Assembly (NCBI RefSeq): GCF_004379255.2
Contig: NC_056038.1
Coordinates: 29,872,061 to 29,936,060, forward strand
From: Salvia splendens
Taxonomy: Eukaryota; Streptophyta; Magnoliopsida; Lamiales; Lamiaceae
Direction of reading: 5' to 3'
DNA: 64,000 nucleotides
Shown: in pieces, positions 11,540-23,778 of the stretch
Numbering within the stretch: the stretch's first letter is position 1
Layout of the letters: each line of letters opens with the position of its first letter
Position numbers and translations under genes: made by a program
The notes under the pieces: model-generated
Seen by the model: only the letters and a program-made list of their open reading frames with translations
The model's database searches: none
Told to the model about the DNA's origin: nothing

Positions 11540-13175
11540 TTATTCTGCCCTAACTGTTTCCAATACACCTCCTTCCTCCAATCCGAAATCTGTGGAAAGC
11601 GGTGGAAGCAATTCTTCCATGGAAAGAGAGAAGATCATGTCTCACCCTTACTTTCCTGACTGCTTATGTTTACTGTCAAAAGGTGTTCAATTTTTCAACT
11701 TCAATGTTCATTATAACCCTAGATTAAAATGAAAACACAACATTGACTCATCGTATTGATGACCGGTAGGAGCTCCGGCTGAAATGGCGGCGAGACTGGA
11801 GGAAGCGTGTGCGAGTGCGGGGGCGAGGAGGGGTCAGGGTGGGTGCGTGGAGAGTGGAGATCCGGCGCTTGACCAATTCATGGAGGCTTACTGTGAAATG
11901 CTGATCAAATACGAGCAAGAACTCTCTTAATCTTTGACACAAGCCACGCTTTTCTTTGCAACAGTTCAGCGCCACTTTCAAGCCTTCACTTTCTGCTTCT
12001 CCAATTCTTGTGCTCATACCACATCCACTACCACTACCACTACCACTACCATCTCTCTGTCTCCTGTGTCACGGACTTAATTTAAATCAATTTTCATTTA
12101 CCCTAAGTCATTTACTTTGATCTAAGCCGTTTGATGCGTTTCTAGTTAGAAATAAGTGTTGGATCGTCGACTGTAACATTAGTTTGATATTATCGGCTTT
12201 GGGTCAAGCTCGCACGGATTTATTTTTGGATCACTCCCAAAAGGCTTCAAACTTACCCAACAATAATCCCTTTTAGTTTACTAATTATTTTCTTATTTTC
12301 CGGGTAAACAGAAATATCTATTGGTTAGAAGATAATATGTGTAGAAATTAGTGCATACTATAATTATACCCCACTTGAAAATACACGTACATCAACTACT
12401 CATTATTGTTCAAACTTCAAATCATGAAAACAAGATTGTCACCAAATTCATACAAAAGGCAACGGAACGAGGTTTAAAACCTTACTAAAATGATTACTCA
12501 TAAACATGTACACTAATGATTATGGAGGTGTGGTCAATTACTAACTTTCTTAAGTTGCTAACGCTGCTCACTCATTAACACAGTGTGTTAAATTTGAGTG
12601 AGCAGAGTTAGCAACTTAAGAAAGTTAGCAATATAACGCACCCGAATAATTATGTATATATATAGGAGGTCAATTAATTAATGAATCCTCTTTCACCCTC
12701 AGTCATTATCTTTGTAACTTACGATAATAATAGTACCAAATAGTGTTGTTAAGAATATACTAATTAAGAAATGTGTATGGATGGATTTGTGTTCTTAATT
12801 GGTGATATATAATTAATGTGTGTATATATATGTTGGTGTGAAGGAGAGATGAGTATGATAGAGGGTGAAGATGAGAAATTGAAAGAGGAGCTACTGGAAA
12901 AATAGAGAGGATGTTTGGGCAATCTCAAGGAGGAATTCTCCAAGAAAAAGAAGAATGGAAAGCTGCCTAAACAAGGACGGCAGCAGTTGCTCAACTGGTG
13001 GAACAGACATTACAAATGGCCTTATCCATCGGAGGCGGAGAAGACGGCGCTGGCTGAGTCCACGGGTTTGGAGCAGAAGCAGATCAGCAACTGGTTCATC
13101 AACCAAAGGAACCGCCATTGGAAACCTGCATCTTCCAACAACGCTAACGCTGCTGTTACACTTCCTTTTCATTAA
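11540..13175 (+). pseudogene. STM-like KNOX class I homeobox pseudogene
   Basis: Three coding blocks are collinear with a class I KNOX protein. Block 1 (about 11540-11682) has a Ser-rich lead and REKIMSHPYF, matching the start of KNOX1. It can be spliced through a 87-bp GT..AG intron (11683-11769) into block 2 (from 11770), which reads GAPAEMAARLEEACASAG then DPALDQFMEAYCEMLIKYEQ, the KNOX2 region. Block 3 (12849-13175) has an ELK-like segment and a complete TALE homeodomain with WPYPSE and [12 protein letters not shown]. Two in-frame stops break it: TAA at 11928-11930 where Lys follows EQELS, and TAG at 12903-12905 where Tyr is normal. The wording of KNOX2 is closest in my recollection to SHOOT MERISTEMLESS. 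A foldback MITE at 12527-12643 sits between blocks 2 and 3. Normal KNOX proteins control meristem identity; this copy looks dead unless only the homeodomain block is made. Confidence 0.85.
12527..12643. mobile_element. short foldback MITE
   Basis: Near-perfect palindrome: TAACTTTCTTAAGTTGCTAAC on the left and its inverse GTTAGCAACTTAAGAAAGTTA on the right, with ACTCATT/AATTTGAGT inner arms. The outer ends read GGTGTGGTCAATTA and TATAACGCACCC. A longer relative is at 43912-44195. Confidence 0.75.
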
Positions 13176-14808
13176 TTCTACCCATTTCTTTAAATTCAAT
13201 TTCTCACCAAATTGCTGTTCCGAATTTCGACAAGATGCTACCCTCATGCTGCTATTGAATCTATTCATACACTACAATATTTTCAATTTGTATACTATAG
13301 TACTTATAATACAACATAACACTAAATTTCTTTACACTTATAATATGCATGTGTGCTGTATACACATTTTTTAGTTAGGGGGCCTTGTGAGATGTGATAG
13401 ATCCATGCAATCGCAACTTCTTTTACTAATTAGATTCAAACACAATAACAACAACATCCTTAAGTTCCAATTTAATTAATATAACTAATTAATTAAATTA
13501 AATGTTTCTGAAGATTCGAGTACTATTCAGCTGTGACGTTTCAATAGTTTCGGAGGTTCCTATTTCCCGTTATATAGTTCAAGATAAGACATGTAAACAT
13601 TATGATTTATAAACTCAAAATCATAACAAACATCCTAAAGATTTGATATGTATCTATCGCAAATAAATGGTTTAAATCTTAACACATGGATTTCACACAC
13701 CAAATCAGAATAAACCAAAATTTAATTAATTAGTACTTAAAAGTAGTAAGTGTTGTAAAAATCATTATTCCTCCGTCCCCAATATGTATCCCTTTTTAAA
13801 TAAAATAAAACTATATTGATTTCACAATGATCCATACTTAAAGTCAGCAATGAATTAATGAAAAATTAGATTTTGTACTCCATTAATTACTTAGTATATA
13901 ATCATTTACATTGGAGGAGAAGGTTTTGCATTCCTTAGGAGCCTTTTATAGATAAGTTGTCAACTTCAACATTTCTTGTGATTTAAATGTGGAAAAATTG
14001 GTTTTAAACTTAAAAAGAAATTTTTTTGTTGCTTTATGTATAAATTGAGTCGATTTCAACACAAAATCAATACTTAGTCTAGTGGTAAATATGCCTTAAT
14101 AAATTTTAGAGTTTGTGGTAAATATGCCTTGATAAATACTCCACTAAATAGAGTGATTTCAAAAAAAGAGACAAAATTCGCTGACTGATATTACTCAAGT
14201 ATTATCTCTAAGTTTGCTTCAAGCTAGCTTTGTGGTGTTCGAATGTTGATGCAGGTAGTGAGTTATTAAGTATTTCTATAGAAAATGATCTTTATCAATC
14301 ATTAGTTGATGTCTGTGCTTGAACTTGATGCTTGGAGTACTTAATTTAAATTTGGTTGATGTTTCCAGCGATGGCATTGCCGCATCTCCATGTCAGAAGT
14401 TTTTGCAAGTTATGATTAAAAGAGAGTTAACCAACTAAAAATATTATGTAAATGGATGTCAAGTAGTTAGACACTACCCTATGATCTCTATTCTCTAGTA
14501 AGAACTCGAGCTTAATTTTATTCTAAATGTATATACGGAACACCATAAAATATAAACTGAATGCATAGTTATGAACAATAATGACATCATCATAATGGGG
14601 AATAAGACGAACTATATATAATGAAAACCATGAAACACGAATGCATTTGTCAAATTGATTATAGAACATCATACTTCAACCGTAACACTATGCAGGGATA
14701 GTCGTGGCCAACCTTACTCGAAACAAGGTAACGAGCTTTAGAGTTTCTTTTTATGCGTTTAGCTTCAACCGAATATTTTGTTCTTTTCAGAAACACCATT
14801 TTATAAGC
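13176..14808. other. intergenic, nothing firm
   Basis: AT-rich DNA between the KNOX relic and the 3' end of the PUX4-like gene. A one-sided Stowaway-like start (ATTCCTCCGTCCCCAATATG) is at about 13769. No gene supported. Confidence 0.45.
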
Positions 14809-16867
14809 TCAGAGTCTCTGAACAATGACCGAGCTCAGCAACCCTGCTTGCTCAATTGTCTGGGTGAGATCGGTGAGGACTTTGGGAGGAAATCCGACTG
14901 TCTGCAACTGATAAGACCGTGTGCCCCCAGGCCGAGATGAATCAATGAAAGACCGGATATCAGCTATTGTATGGTGGTGATTGAAGTGTGCAACCATTCG
15001 AGTTCCATCCGCAAGCCTAAGTTGAATCGAAGTGGATGGCAGTGATTTATCTACCACAAGGCCTTCTGAAGGGGCAGGGGCACTCAGAAGAGGAGCAGCA
15101 ATGGTTGTATCAGGGGCAGATACGGTTGCAGAGCTACCTCCCAGAGTCCTGCCAACTCCCTGAAACGGAACACTGCGCACTTCTGGTTCCTGCCACAACA
15201 TACAAGTTAGAACATCTTCCTTGATGCAAACGTTCACTTACACATGCAAAAGTTTCTGCACTTAGGATGCTAGCAGATCAGGGGTCATGAAAAGTGTGGA
15301 AGAGATGAATAGGTCTCTGTTTAACGAATTCAAGTTCAAGATTAATGTGCTTGAAGGAGAGTATGGGAATTATAAGATGGACTGAGAATGCACTTACAGG
15401 GCGGTTTTCATCCCTTCTTATAAGATTGACATGAACAGAGGATCTCCTGTCTGCAGGCTCCAGCTCTTTTGGGCACTCAGACTTTCTGATGCTCTGCAAT
15501 AAGAATCATCACAACAAAACACATATAGTCATTCACACATCATGAAATCCTAAAATTCAATCTTACAATTCTACTTTGAAAATATGGAATGGGATGGATT
15601 CATGTTCTGCAACCTGACACAAGTACAAATGTATAATACTGCCATTTTTAGTGATTACGAGAAATGTGCAATAACAAAAGGAGTAATGCACAATCATAAG
15701 GGCATCCCAACAAAGAGCTCCCAGAGAAGCATCAGCATATCGACCACCTAATTCTAGTTGAACCCTTACCGTTAACTCTTTAAAATGCTAATAACAGTTA
15801 CCCTCTTACCTCAATGAACGAAGCATTCTCAGGATCATCCAAGCTCCTCAAAGGGCCATCATTAACAGTGAAACCATTTCTCCAGAAAACGATGTTGTGT
15901 ACTACCGACTCAGGCTGCTGTGGAGCAGTTGGCACAGTTTCACCTGAAAGCAGCCTTCCTGTCCCAGCAAAGCTTCTTGAGCTCGAAGATGGCTGAAGAT
16001 TCTCCATGGGCCCTTGTGTAGCCCCCAGTTGTCGAGCTTGGTCAAAAATTGCATCAACGTCATTACCCTTGGACGGGTCTTGGACAAGCATACCGCTGAA
16101 AATAAAATAATTAGCGAGATGAAGAGTCACCAACTATACCTACGTAAAAGGTGAAATCTTTTTTCTTAAAATAGAACAAAGCATACAATGAATAGGTATA
16201 TTTGAATAGAGGGGAACAAGTAGTACAAACTTGAACTTGATCACAAGCTACAAGACCGGATCATGCAACCTGGAAACTCATAGAATTCGACATCACATAC
16301 ACATACATGTGATGTGACTGGCTTTTCTCAGGAATCCAACAAGAGATCACTTATTATCCTTAATATAATCTACCAACCATAATTTTACCAGAAAAGACGG
16401 ATAATTAAACACTCGAGATACAATGAATTGACACCAATCACACCATCAAATGCAGCATAAAATTCTAAACCACAATAACAGATCCCACCACCACCAGAGC
16501 TACCAATCATCACACACAAGATGGAGAGAGAAACATCCCTCAAAATAAGTTATTGAGGTGTAAGTACAGACGTCTACACGAAATTAACAAACATACAGCG
16601 CCCTAAAATCTAAAATCCAATAATTGGTAATGAGAAAGCAAGCGTAAAATTACACTCAAGTAGGGAGAATTTTAAATTAGGGAAAACATTAGAAAAATAG
16701 GAAATCACAAGAAAGGACCTTTTCTCGCCGCCGGTATAGTATTCCTGAGGTCCATCGGAATCACTGTCGGAGTCATGAGCCGAAGGCCTATTCAGGTCGG
16801 AGAGAGTCCGGATACCGCCAGTCCGGCTAGTGGAGGGTTTTGAGGGTTTCTTGTCGCGAGAAGTCAT
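14809..16867 (-). CDS. PUX4: plant UBX-domain protein, PUX4-like CDC48 adaptor
   Basis: Four exons on the minus strand (16719-16867, 15810-16095, 15398-15493, 14809-15189) join in frame with GT..AG introns to 912 nt, or 303 aa. This equals the usual length of PUX3/PUX4 proteins. The N-terminus has [20 protein letters not shown] and [17 protein letters not shown], a p47-like hallmark. Residues about 115-180 form the SEP domain ([17 protein letters not shown]), and about 225-303 the UBX domain ([20 protein letters not shown], then VGFPPK). These proteins bind the AAA-ATPase CDC48/p97 and adjust its assembly or substrate choice in the cytosol and nucleus. No UBA domain is present, which separates it from PUX5. 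PUX3 versus PUX4 is uncertain. An ORF1-bearing Harbinger element starts only about 155 bp upstream of the start codon. Confidence 0.93.
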
Positions 16868-17021
16868 GCTCTTGATTTCGATTGATTTTTCGTGCAGGAA
16901 TTGTACCACAATAGCGACGAAGAGAAAAGGGCAGATGATTCTTTCTTTTATTTCAATTTATTTTAGTTTTATGTTTTCCTTTTTCTTTTCTTTTTCTCTT
17001 TGTTTTTCTATTTTTTAATAA

Positions 17022-18806
17022 GAGCATCCACAACAGTGCTCTTGCCAGCGGCACGGTTGTGGGCCCGACCCCACTTTTTCTGTCTGCTCTCTGGCAAGAG
17101 CACAACACCCACAGCTGTGCTCTTCCGCAAGGACGAGCACAATTAATTTAAAATTCAATTACACAAAAATATTTCCATAATACTAAAATTCATTAAAAAA
17201 CCACAATAAATATTACAAATTACAAATAAAATAAAAAATATATAATTAAAATCCTAAAAATTAAAAATTAAATAATTAAAATCCTAAAAATTAAAAATTA
17301 CATAATTAAACTCCTAAAAATAAAAAATTACATGATTATTGGCTAATATTACCCGAGGAAGACTACGCATCCGGCGGCACCAACCCCAATTGTTTTTTGA
17401 GACCCAATATCATGTCCTCGTGCGTTTGAAGTTGTGTGGGGGTCATAGTTGACCTATCGGCCATATTGAGTTGGGCCAAAAGGCCCACAACGAGTTGTTC
17501 GGGGGTGGAGGTGGAACATAGGGTGCGGGTTCGGGGGCGGGGGCCGATGGAGTCGCGGAGCGCCGGCGGTCGGCCGCCGCCTTCTTCCTTCCTTGCAGTC
17601 GGCGTTGGGAACCGCTTGGTCCGGCGTCGGGGCTACCCAAGTTAGCTCCGGCGAGTTGGCTAGCCACTTCTTCGGAGCCGGAGTCGGATAGGGATACCGA
17701 CCTTGACCGTTTGGAGGAGCCGCTAGAGGAGGATGTTACGCCTCCCATATACCTCGGGTGGAACCGCGTTTCCTGCCAAACGTTGAGGTACTTGAACGAC
17801 TTACCGTTCAAGGATTGGTAGGTGCTCAGCGAGGCAGTGATAATGTCGACCTCGCTCCGGCCGCTCCCGGCATTCCGCGACTCCTGGAGGAAATAGCCAT
17901 TGAACTTGCCAATTTCTTCGTTGGCTCGGCCGATGCAGTTGCGCACCATACTCTCGTTGCGCTCGATCGTTCCCGGCGGCCGGTTTGCATTGTACCGGCG
18001 AGAGACGCGCCACCAAAAGTGATCGCCGGATTGGTTCGTGCCAACCGCCGCATCTTCAGAGATTTCGAAGTACGCCTTGAACAATTTATCCATCTCCGTC
18101 GGAGTGTACGGTGTGCGGACACCGGCGCGAGTAGGAGGAGTTGGAGTTTGGGAAGGGGCGGTCGACCTAGGCTCCGGTGTCCACCCGTATCGCCCTTCGG
18201 AGGCACCTTGGTCGTCGATTGGGTATGGCCAGTAGCCACCCGGAACGGCCAAATCTTGGGTGAGAGGAGGGGCCGAATATTCCGTTTCCGGACTAGGAAG
18301 CAGTTGTCCCCCGAACCATTGGGGGTTCCAACAGTGAGAGGGCGGGTTGTCATCGCCTTGGCCGGACATTGTTAGGGTATGAGAGAATGAAGATGAAAAT
18401 GGATATGGGAGAATGGAGATGAGAATTGATATTGGAGAATGAAGATGAGAATTGTGTAGTTTAATGTGAATTTTTTGGTGTGAAAGTGGGGGTATTTATA
18501 GATGAAAGTGTGTATTTTTGGGGGGGAAAAAATAAAAAAAAATAAATAAAGTGTAAAAAACGGTAATAAACGGTTATAATTTTTTTGGGAAGTGAAATTT
18601 TTTATTATTTTTCATCGGTTTTTTTAATTAAAAACCGATTTTAAATAAAAAAATAATAATTTTGAAGGCAACGTCTATGCCGTTGCCCAATCCCGTGTCG
18701 CCACGTCAGCTGCTCGCTGGCGCGGCGCGAGCGCAGCGGCGGCGGTGCTTCGCCTTGCCAGCGGTGCGGACGGCGGTGGCGACCGTCGCCACCGTTACGG
18801 ATGCTC
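17022..18806. mobile_element. non-autonomous PIF/Harbinger element carrying ORF1 (copy A)
   Basis: Ends GAGCATCCACAAC and (inverted) GTTACGGATGCTC are flanked by TAA on both sides (17019-17021, 18807-18809). The element is 1,785 bp. A subterminal hairpin is formed by GTGCTCTTGCCAG and CTGGCAAGAGCAC at about 17037-17103, and the other end has a GC-rich stretch with GCCACGTCAGC. It holds one ORF on the minus strand and no DDE transposase. Copy B at 46779-48575 is its close relative. Confidence 0.88.
17443..18369 (-). CDS. Harbinger ORF1, Myb/SANT-like NAM-associated-type protein (copy A)
   Basis: The 308-aa frame has a low-complexity N-terminus, then TPTEMDKLFKAYFEISEDAA, GDHFWWRVSRRYN and NGYFLQESRNAGSG, a trihelix/Myb-like DNA-binding region. 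It ends in a basic Ser-rich stretch (SSSSGSSKRSRS) and a Pro/Ala tract. Database entries of this type are often mislabelled as glutathione S-transferase T3-like. In PIF/Harbinger systems ORF1 binds transposon ends and helps the transposase. Compared with copy B, one G is missing at about 17480 (AAAAGGCCC versus AAAAGGGCCC), so the C-terminus is shifted and the normal stop near 17363 is not reached in frame. A TATA-like TATTTATAG lies at about 18493 on the promoter side. The opposite-strand frame at 17758-18375 is a shadow. Confidence 0.8.
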   Translation of the reverse strand: MSGQGDDNPPSHCWNPQWFGGQLLPSPETEYSAPPLTQDLAVPGGYWPYPIDDQGASEGRYGWTPEPRSTAPSQTPTPPTRAGVRTPYTPTEMDKLFKAYFEISEDAAVGTNQSGDHFWWRVSRRYNANRPPGTIERNESMVRNCIGRANEEIGKFNGYFLQESRNAGSGRSEVDIITASLSTYQSLNGKSFKYLNVWQETRFHPRYMGGVTSSSSGSSKRSRSVSLSDSGSEEVASQLAGANLGSPDAGPSGSQRRLQGRKKAAADRRRSATPSAPAPEPAPYVPPPPPNNSLWAFWPNSIWPIGQL

Positions 18807-19151
18807 TAATGATTGAGTAAATATTTAGTCAATCTTTTTAGAGGAAAAAGTTTGATTCCAATATTTTTGGATAAAACAAAAAATTCTGGTTTCTGTTTAC
18901 GCTTTGCTTTTTTATCCTGTGTGAGATATAGATTCTACTTGTCTATGCACTATGTATTGTATTTTTAATTGCTATGATATTTGTCACAATAATTACTATT
19001 GTAATATGATATGCAAAATCATTATCTTTCGGAATCTGTTCTATTTTATTTAACCATTATACGTTAAGCAAACAGAAAGATAAACAAACACACTAATATA
19101 GCGATAATATTTACTATATGTCCACTCATAATTTATGATCGCATAAAGTTG
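18807..19151. other. intergenic, nothing recognised
   Basis: AT-rich spacer between the Harbinger element and the Copia element. No signals supported. Confidence 0.4.
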
Positions 19152-19607
19152 TGTTACATTTGTAACGTGATTGATCGAGAATGAGAAGAACAACACAATA
19201 GGTATTTTACGTAGTTCGGTTTTGGCAAACCTACGTCCACGGGCAAGAATACAATTTCACTCTTTATTGATGTATGCCTAAGGAAGATTACAAATTAAGA
19301 ACAATTGTATCAAACTCTCCTATTACCTCTAATCTCACTCTACAACTCAAAGTTAATCAAGTGACAAAAAGATACTTTCTTGAATCTGAAACTTGCATGA
19401 AGTGTGTGTGAGCCCTTCGGTGTTGAGCTTATATATGTGCTCAGCTCATAGCTCTCATCTTGAGTTTCCACGGTTCATAACCGAAAATCAGTTGAAAACT
19501 TCTCAACCGCTCTCAACAAACTAACCATTTCCCTTCTCATCCTCAGCCCTTGATCTCTTCACGGATATCCAACGGCTGCCAAAGGTGATGCATGGTTATA
19601 TCCAACA
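19152..19607 (-). repeat. Copia 3' LTR
   Basis: The downstream LTR of the minus-strand Copia element, TGTTAC...CCAACA as seen on the plus strand. It is the same length as its partner at 23779-24234. Confidence 0.92.
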
Positions 19608-19663
19608 ATCTCCATCTTAATCACGACATCAACTTTGTGATTCTTGCCAAACCCTTTTCTGCC

Positions 19664-22600
19664 TTACTCTCTAAGTCCCACCAGCTCCAGACAATACTTG
19701 AACTTGGCGGCTGGCAAAGGCTTTGTTAACATATCTGCAGCATTGTGATCCGTTGAGACTTTCACCATTCTTATCTCTCCCTTCTGAACTTCGTCCCTTA
19801 CAAAATGCATCCTTACATCAATGTTTTTACTCCTCTCATGAAAAACTTGGTGCTTTGCAAGAGATAATGCACTACTACTATCACAAAATATGTCCACTGT
19901 CTCATGCCTTTCACCAAAATCTTCCAGAATTCCCTTCAACCATTTGGCTTCCCTGACTGCTTCTGTAATAGCAATATACTCAGCCTCTGTGGTTGATAGG
20001 GCCACCACATGTTGAAGTCCTGATTTCCAACTCACAGCAGTTCCAAACAAGTTGAAGACATGACCAGTTTGTGATCTTCGATTATCTCTATTTGATGCAT
20101 AATCTGAATCACAAAAGCCTGTAAGAGCTCCACCTTGATGATTACTTCCTGCCTTGTATACTAAGCCTAGACTTGAAGCACCCTTAAGATATTTCAGCAT
20201 CCATTTCAATGCAACCCAGTGCTCTCTTCCATGATCAGCCATGAACCGGCTAGTTACACTGATAGCTTGTGCCAAATCTGGCCTAGTGCACAACATTGTA
20301 TACATAACACTGCCTATGATGTTTGCATATGGTATCTTGTTGAGCTCTCTTCTCTCTTCATCAGTGCTTGGTCTCTGATTCATACTTAGCTTGAAATGGC
20401 TGGCAAGTGGAGTACTCACTGTCTTTAATTCATTCATTTGAAACTTCATCAGCAGCTTCTTGATATAATCCGATTGAATCAATCCAAGCTCTCTTTGTTT
20501 TCTGTTTCTGAATATGTCCATCCCGAGTATCCTCCTTGCTTCCCCCAGATCCTTCATTTCAAACTTCAACTCCAAACCATATTTCACATTCCTCACTTCA
20601 TCAATGTTTGGTGCTGCCACTAGCATATCATCCACATACAAGAGAAGAAATGCCACAGCAACCCCCTTATTTTCCTTGATATATACACAGCTGTCAAAGT
20701 GAGATTTCCTAAAGCCCAAACTGGATATGTGCTCATCAAACTTGATATACCATTGCCTACTACTCTGTTTTAATCCATAAAGGCTCTTCTTCAATAGACA
20801 GACCATGTCTTCACTGCTTGGTGTCACGAAACCCTCTGGCTGTCTCATGTAGATAGTCTCCTCCAAATCTCCATTGAGGAATGTTGTTTTAACATCGAGT
20901 TGATGCAGCTCCCAATCATATTTAGCAACCAGAGCCAATAAGATTCTTATTGATGTGTGTTTAACCACTGGAGAGAATACTTCATTAAAATCCACCCCCT
21001 CTTCTTGAGTGAAGCCTCTTGCTACACGTCTAGCTTTATATCTGATGCTTTCCACTTTTGCCACTTCAATCTTCCTTTTAAAAATCCACTTGCAGCTAAT
21101 GAGCTTCTGAGTGCCTGGATTCTTCACAAGGATCCATGTCCAGTTTTTCAGTTGAGAATCAATTTCTTCTCTCATTGCTTTGATCCACATCTCTTTATCC
21201 TTGCTCTTCATAGCTTCTGAGTAGTTGGCCGGCTCTGAGTGTTCTATAACCTCAGCAACACACAAGGCAAAGAAACTCATCTCATAATCATTATACTTGG
21301 ATGGTTTCCTAACTTCCCTTCTGGTTCTGTCTCTAGCCAGCATGTACTGATTGTTACTTCCTCGGGCTGTCTCAGATAGTTGATCTCCAGCCACATCAGC
21401 CAAAGATACACCCTCATTCTGATTGTTTCTTTCTTCAGCAGTTGCAGAGGACTCGGCTCCACGCGGATCAGAATACTCAAAGACCACAGAGTTCTGATTT
21501 TCATGTTGTCGTTCTTCATTTTTCAGGTAAGGCATGCAGGTTTCATCAAATATGACATCTCTACTGATGACAACCTTTTTATTTCTCTTCTCAGTGTACC
21601 ACAATCTGTACCCTTTTACCCCATGCTGATACCCAATCATCACACATTTCAAAGCCCTTGGATCCAACTTCCCTTGTTTGCAATGAGCATATGCCCTACA
21701 ACCAAAGACTCTCATCTGATTGTAGCTTATCTGCCTTCCATACCATTTAGCATTTGGAACTTCATTTCCTATGGCAGATGAGGGTGGGTTGTTGATCAAT
21801 GTAGCTGCAGTGGTGACTGCTTCTCCCCAGAATACCTTAGGCAAGCCAGATGAGAACAACATACATCTGACTTTTTCCAGCAGAGATCTGTTCATTCTCT
21901 CTGCCGCACCGTTCTGTTGTGGATTGGCCGTCACTGTCCTATGTCTTTGGATACCATTCTCTTTACAGAAACTCTCAAACTCTGAAGATAAGAACTCCAG
22001 CCCATTGTCAGTCCTCAAGCACTTAAGGACTCTGCCATGTTTCAACTTCATTTCTTGGCACCATTCTTTGAATTTTTCAAAAGCTTGTGACTTTTCTTTC
22101 AAAATGTATGTCCACACTTTCCTTGAATAGTCATCAAAGTGGATAAGAATTACCTCCCTCCACCCATAGTGCTAGGCTGTGCAGGCCCCCAAAGATCAGA
22201 GTGGGCATAATCCAAGATATTTGTTGAAGTGTGTTTTCCAGCCTCAAATGGCTGCTTCTTGCTTTTGCCTAGAATGCAATACTCACATTTATGTGGTTTC
22301 GTAGACTCATCAGCAACTACTACACATTTCTTAACAAGTTGCATCAGCCCAGATATGCTAATGTGCCCCAGCCTTCTATGCCATAGCTCAAGATCAGTCT
22401 TCTCAGCAAGATTAGAAGAGCCAACAACAATCTCAGCAAACAGATAATAAAAGCTTTTTCTTCTTTCAGCAGTCATCATAACTTTCCCATCTTTAGACAC
22501 AATTATGCATCCATTTTCAGAGCTAAACTTATAATCTTTTGATTCAAGCATGCCTAAAGATATGCGGTTTCTCTTTATGTCAGGGATGTACCTGACTTGA

Positions 22601-23649
22601 GTGATAATCTTGATGGCTCCATCTTCTGTCTTAAGCCTGATATCCCCAATTCCTTGTATTGAGCAGACATTGTCATTGCCCAATATTACTGAGCCACTTT
22701 CCTCTGCAAGATTCTCAAACCAACCTTTGTTGGAGCAGATGTGGAAACTGCAGCCCGAGTCCATTATCCATGATTTCTCAATCCCAGACTCCATGACGTT
22801 CATGACATGGGCAACTTCATTCTCCTCAGTCAAGTCTGCCTGATTTTGGTTTAGCTTTTCTTCATTCTGTTTCTTCTTCCATGAGTAACAATCTTTCTTG
22901 AGATGGCCAGGTTTTTTACAGTAATGACAACTCCTTGTCTCCTTCCCAGAGGCCTCTGCTTGCTTTTGATATTGATGCTTCTGGTTTTGAAAGGATTTCT
23001 TCTTTTTCCCTTTATTATGGACCTTCACATTCAGGGCTTGGCTTGATGAAGAATCTTGATTAGAGCTCATTTTCCTAAGCTCCTTGGACTTGAGCGCACA
23101 CTGCACTTCCTCAAGAGTTATAGTCTCCTATCTGCCATATAGCATGTCATCCCTTAAGTGGTCAAAGCTCCTGGGCAATGCACTCAGCAAGATAATGGCC
23201 TTGTCCTCATCCTCTAGTTTCACATCGATATTTTCCAAATCATCCACAGATTTGTTGAACTCCTCCAATTGTTCCCCAATCGGTTTTTCTTCCACAAACT
23301 TGAAAGAGTACAATTTCTGCTTCATGTACAACCTATTCGCCAGAGACTTAGTCATGTACAACGAGCCAAGTTTCGTCCAGACCTCAGCCGCGGTGGTCTC
23401 CTTCGAAACTTCTCAGAGCACATTATCGGTTAGGGAGAGTATGAGAACACTATGAGCCTTCTCCATCATTTCTTGCTTCTTCAACACCGCCTTTTCATCG
23501 GCATCTTCGGCCTCCTTCCCCTTGTCTGCACCATCTTTGATCGCATCACCCAACCCTTGTTGGATGAGCATCGCACGCATCTTGATGTGCCATAATCCAA
23601 AGTCATTCTTCCCTGAGAATTTCTCAACGCCGAGCCTCACTGAACTCAT
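19664..23649 (-). pseudogene. Copia gag-pol polyprotein, broken
   Basis: From the likely start at 23649, the frame shows a Tnt1-type gag (VEKFSGKNDFGLWHIKMRAM) and a zinc knuckle CHYCKKPGHLKKDC. The protease motif is WIMDSGCSFH, and the integrase has an HHCC region and the D-D-E core (SDLWGP, RTDNGLEF, NGAAERMNRS). RT follows with YVDDML, and RNase H ends the frame with STTEAEYIAITEA. The domain order protease-integrase-RT-RNase H defines Copia. Breaks: a TGA at 23413-23415 in gag, a TAG at 23128-23130 just before the gag C-terminal part, and a frameshift near 22140 inside integrase. The 817-codon 3' part from 22117 to 19664 is uninterrupted. The element is thus defective but fairly recent. 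Confidence 0.9.
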
Positions 23650-23778
23650 CTTCTTGGATCTGCAATTCGCTCCAGACGATTGATGCAGAAAACGATCCAC
23701 ACCAAAAAAAATGAACTCCGATCCAGAAAAAGCTTCGATCAAGAAATGCGATCCACCGTTCCCACAGACGGCGCCACT

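Noticed and set aside
17758..18375. 205-codon plus-strand frame
   Set aside because: Exact antisense of Harbinger ORF1 copy A; its length follows from GC-rich codon use on the other strand.
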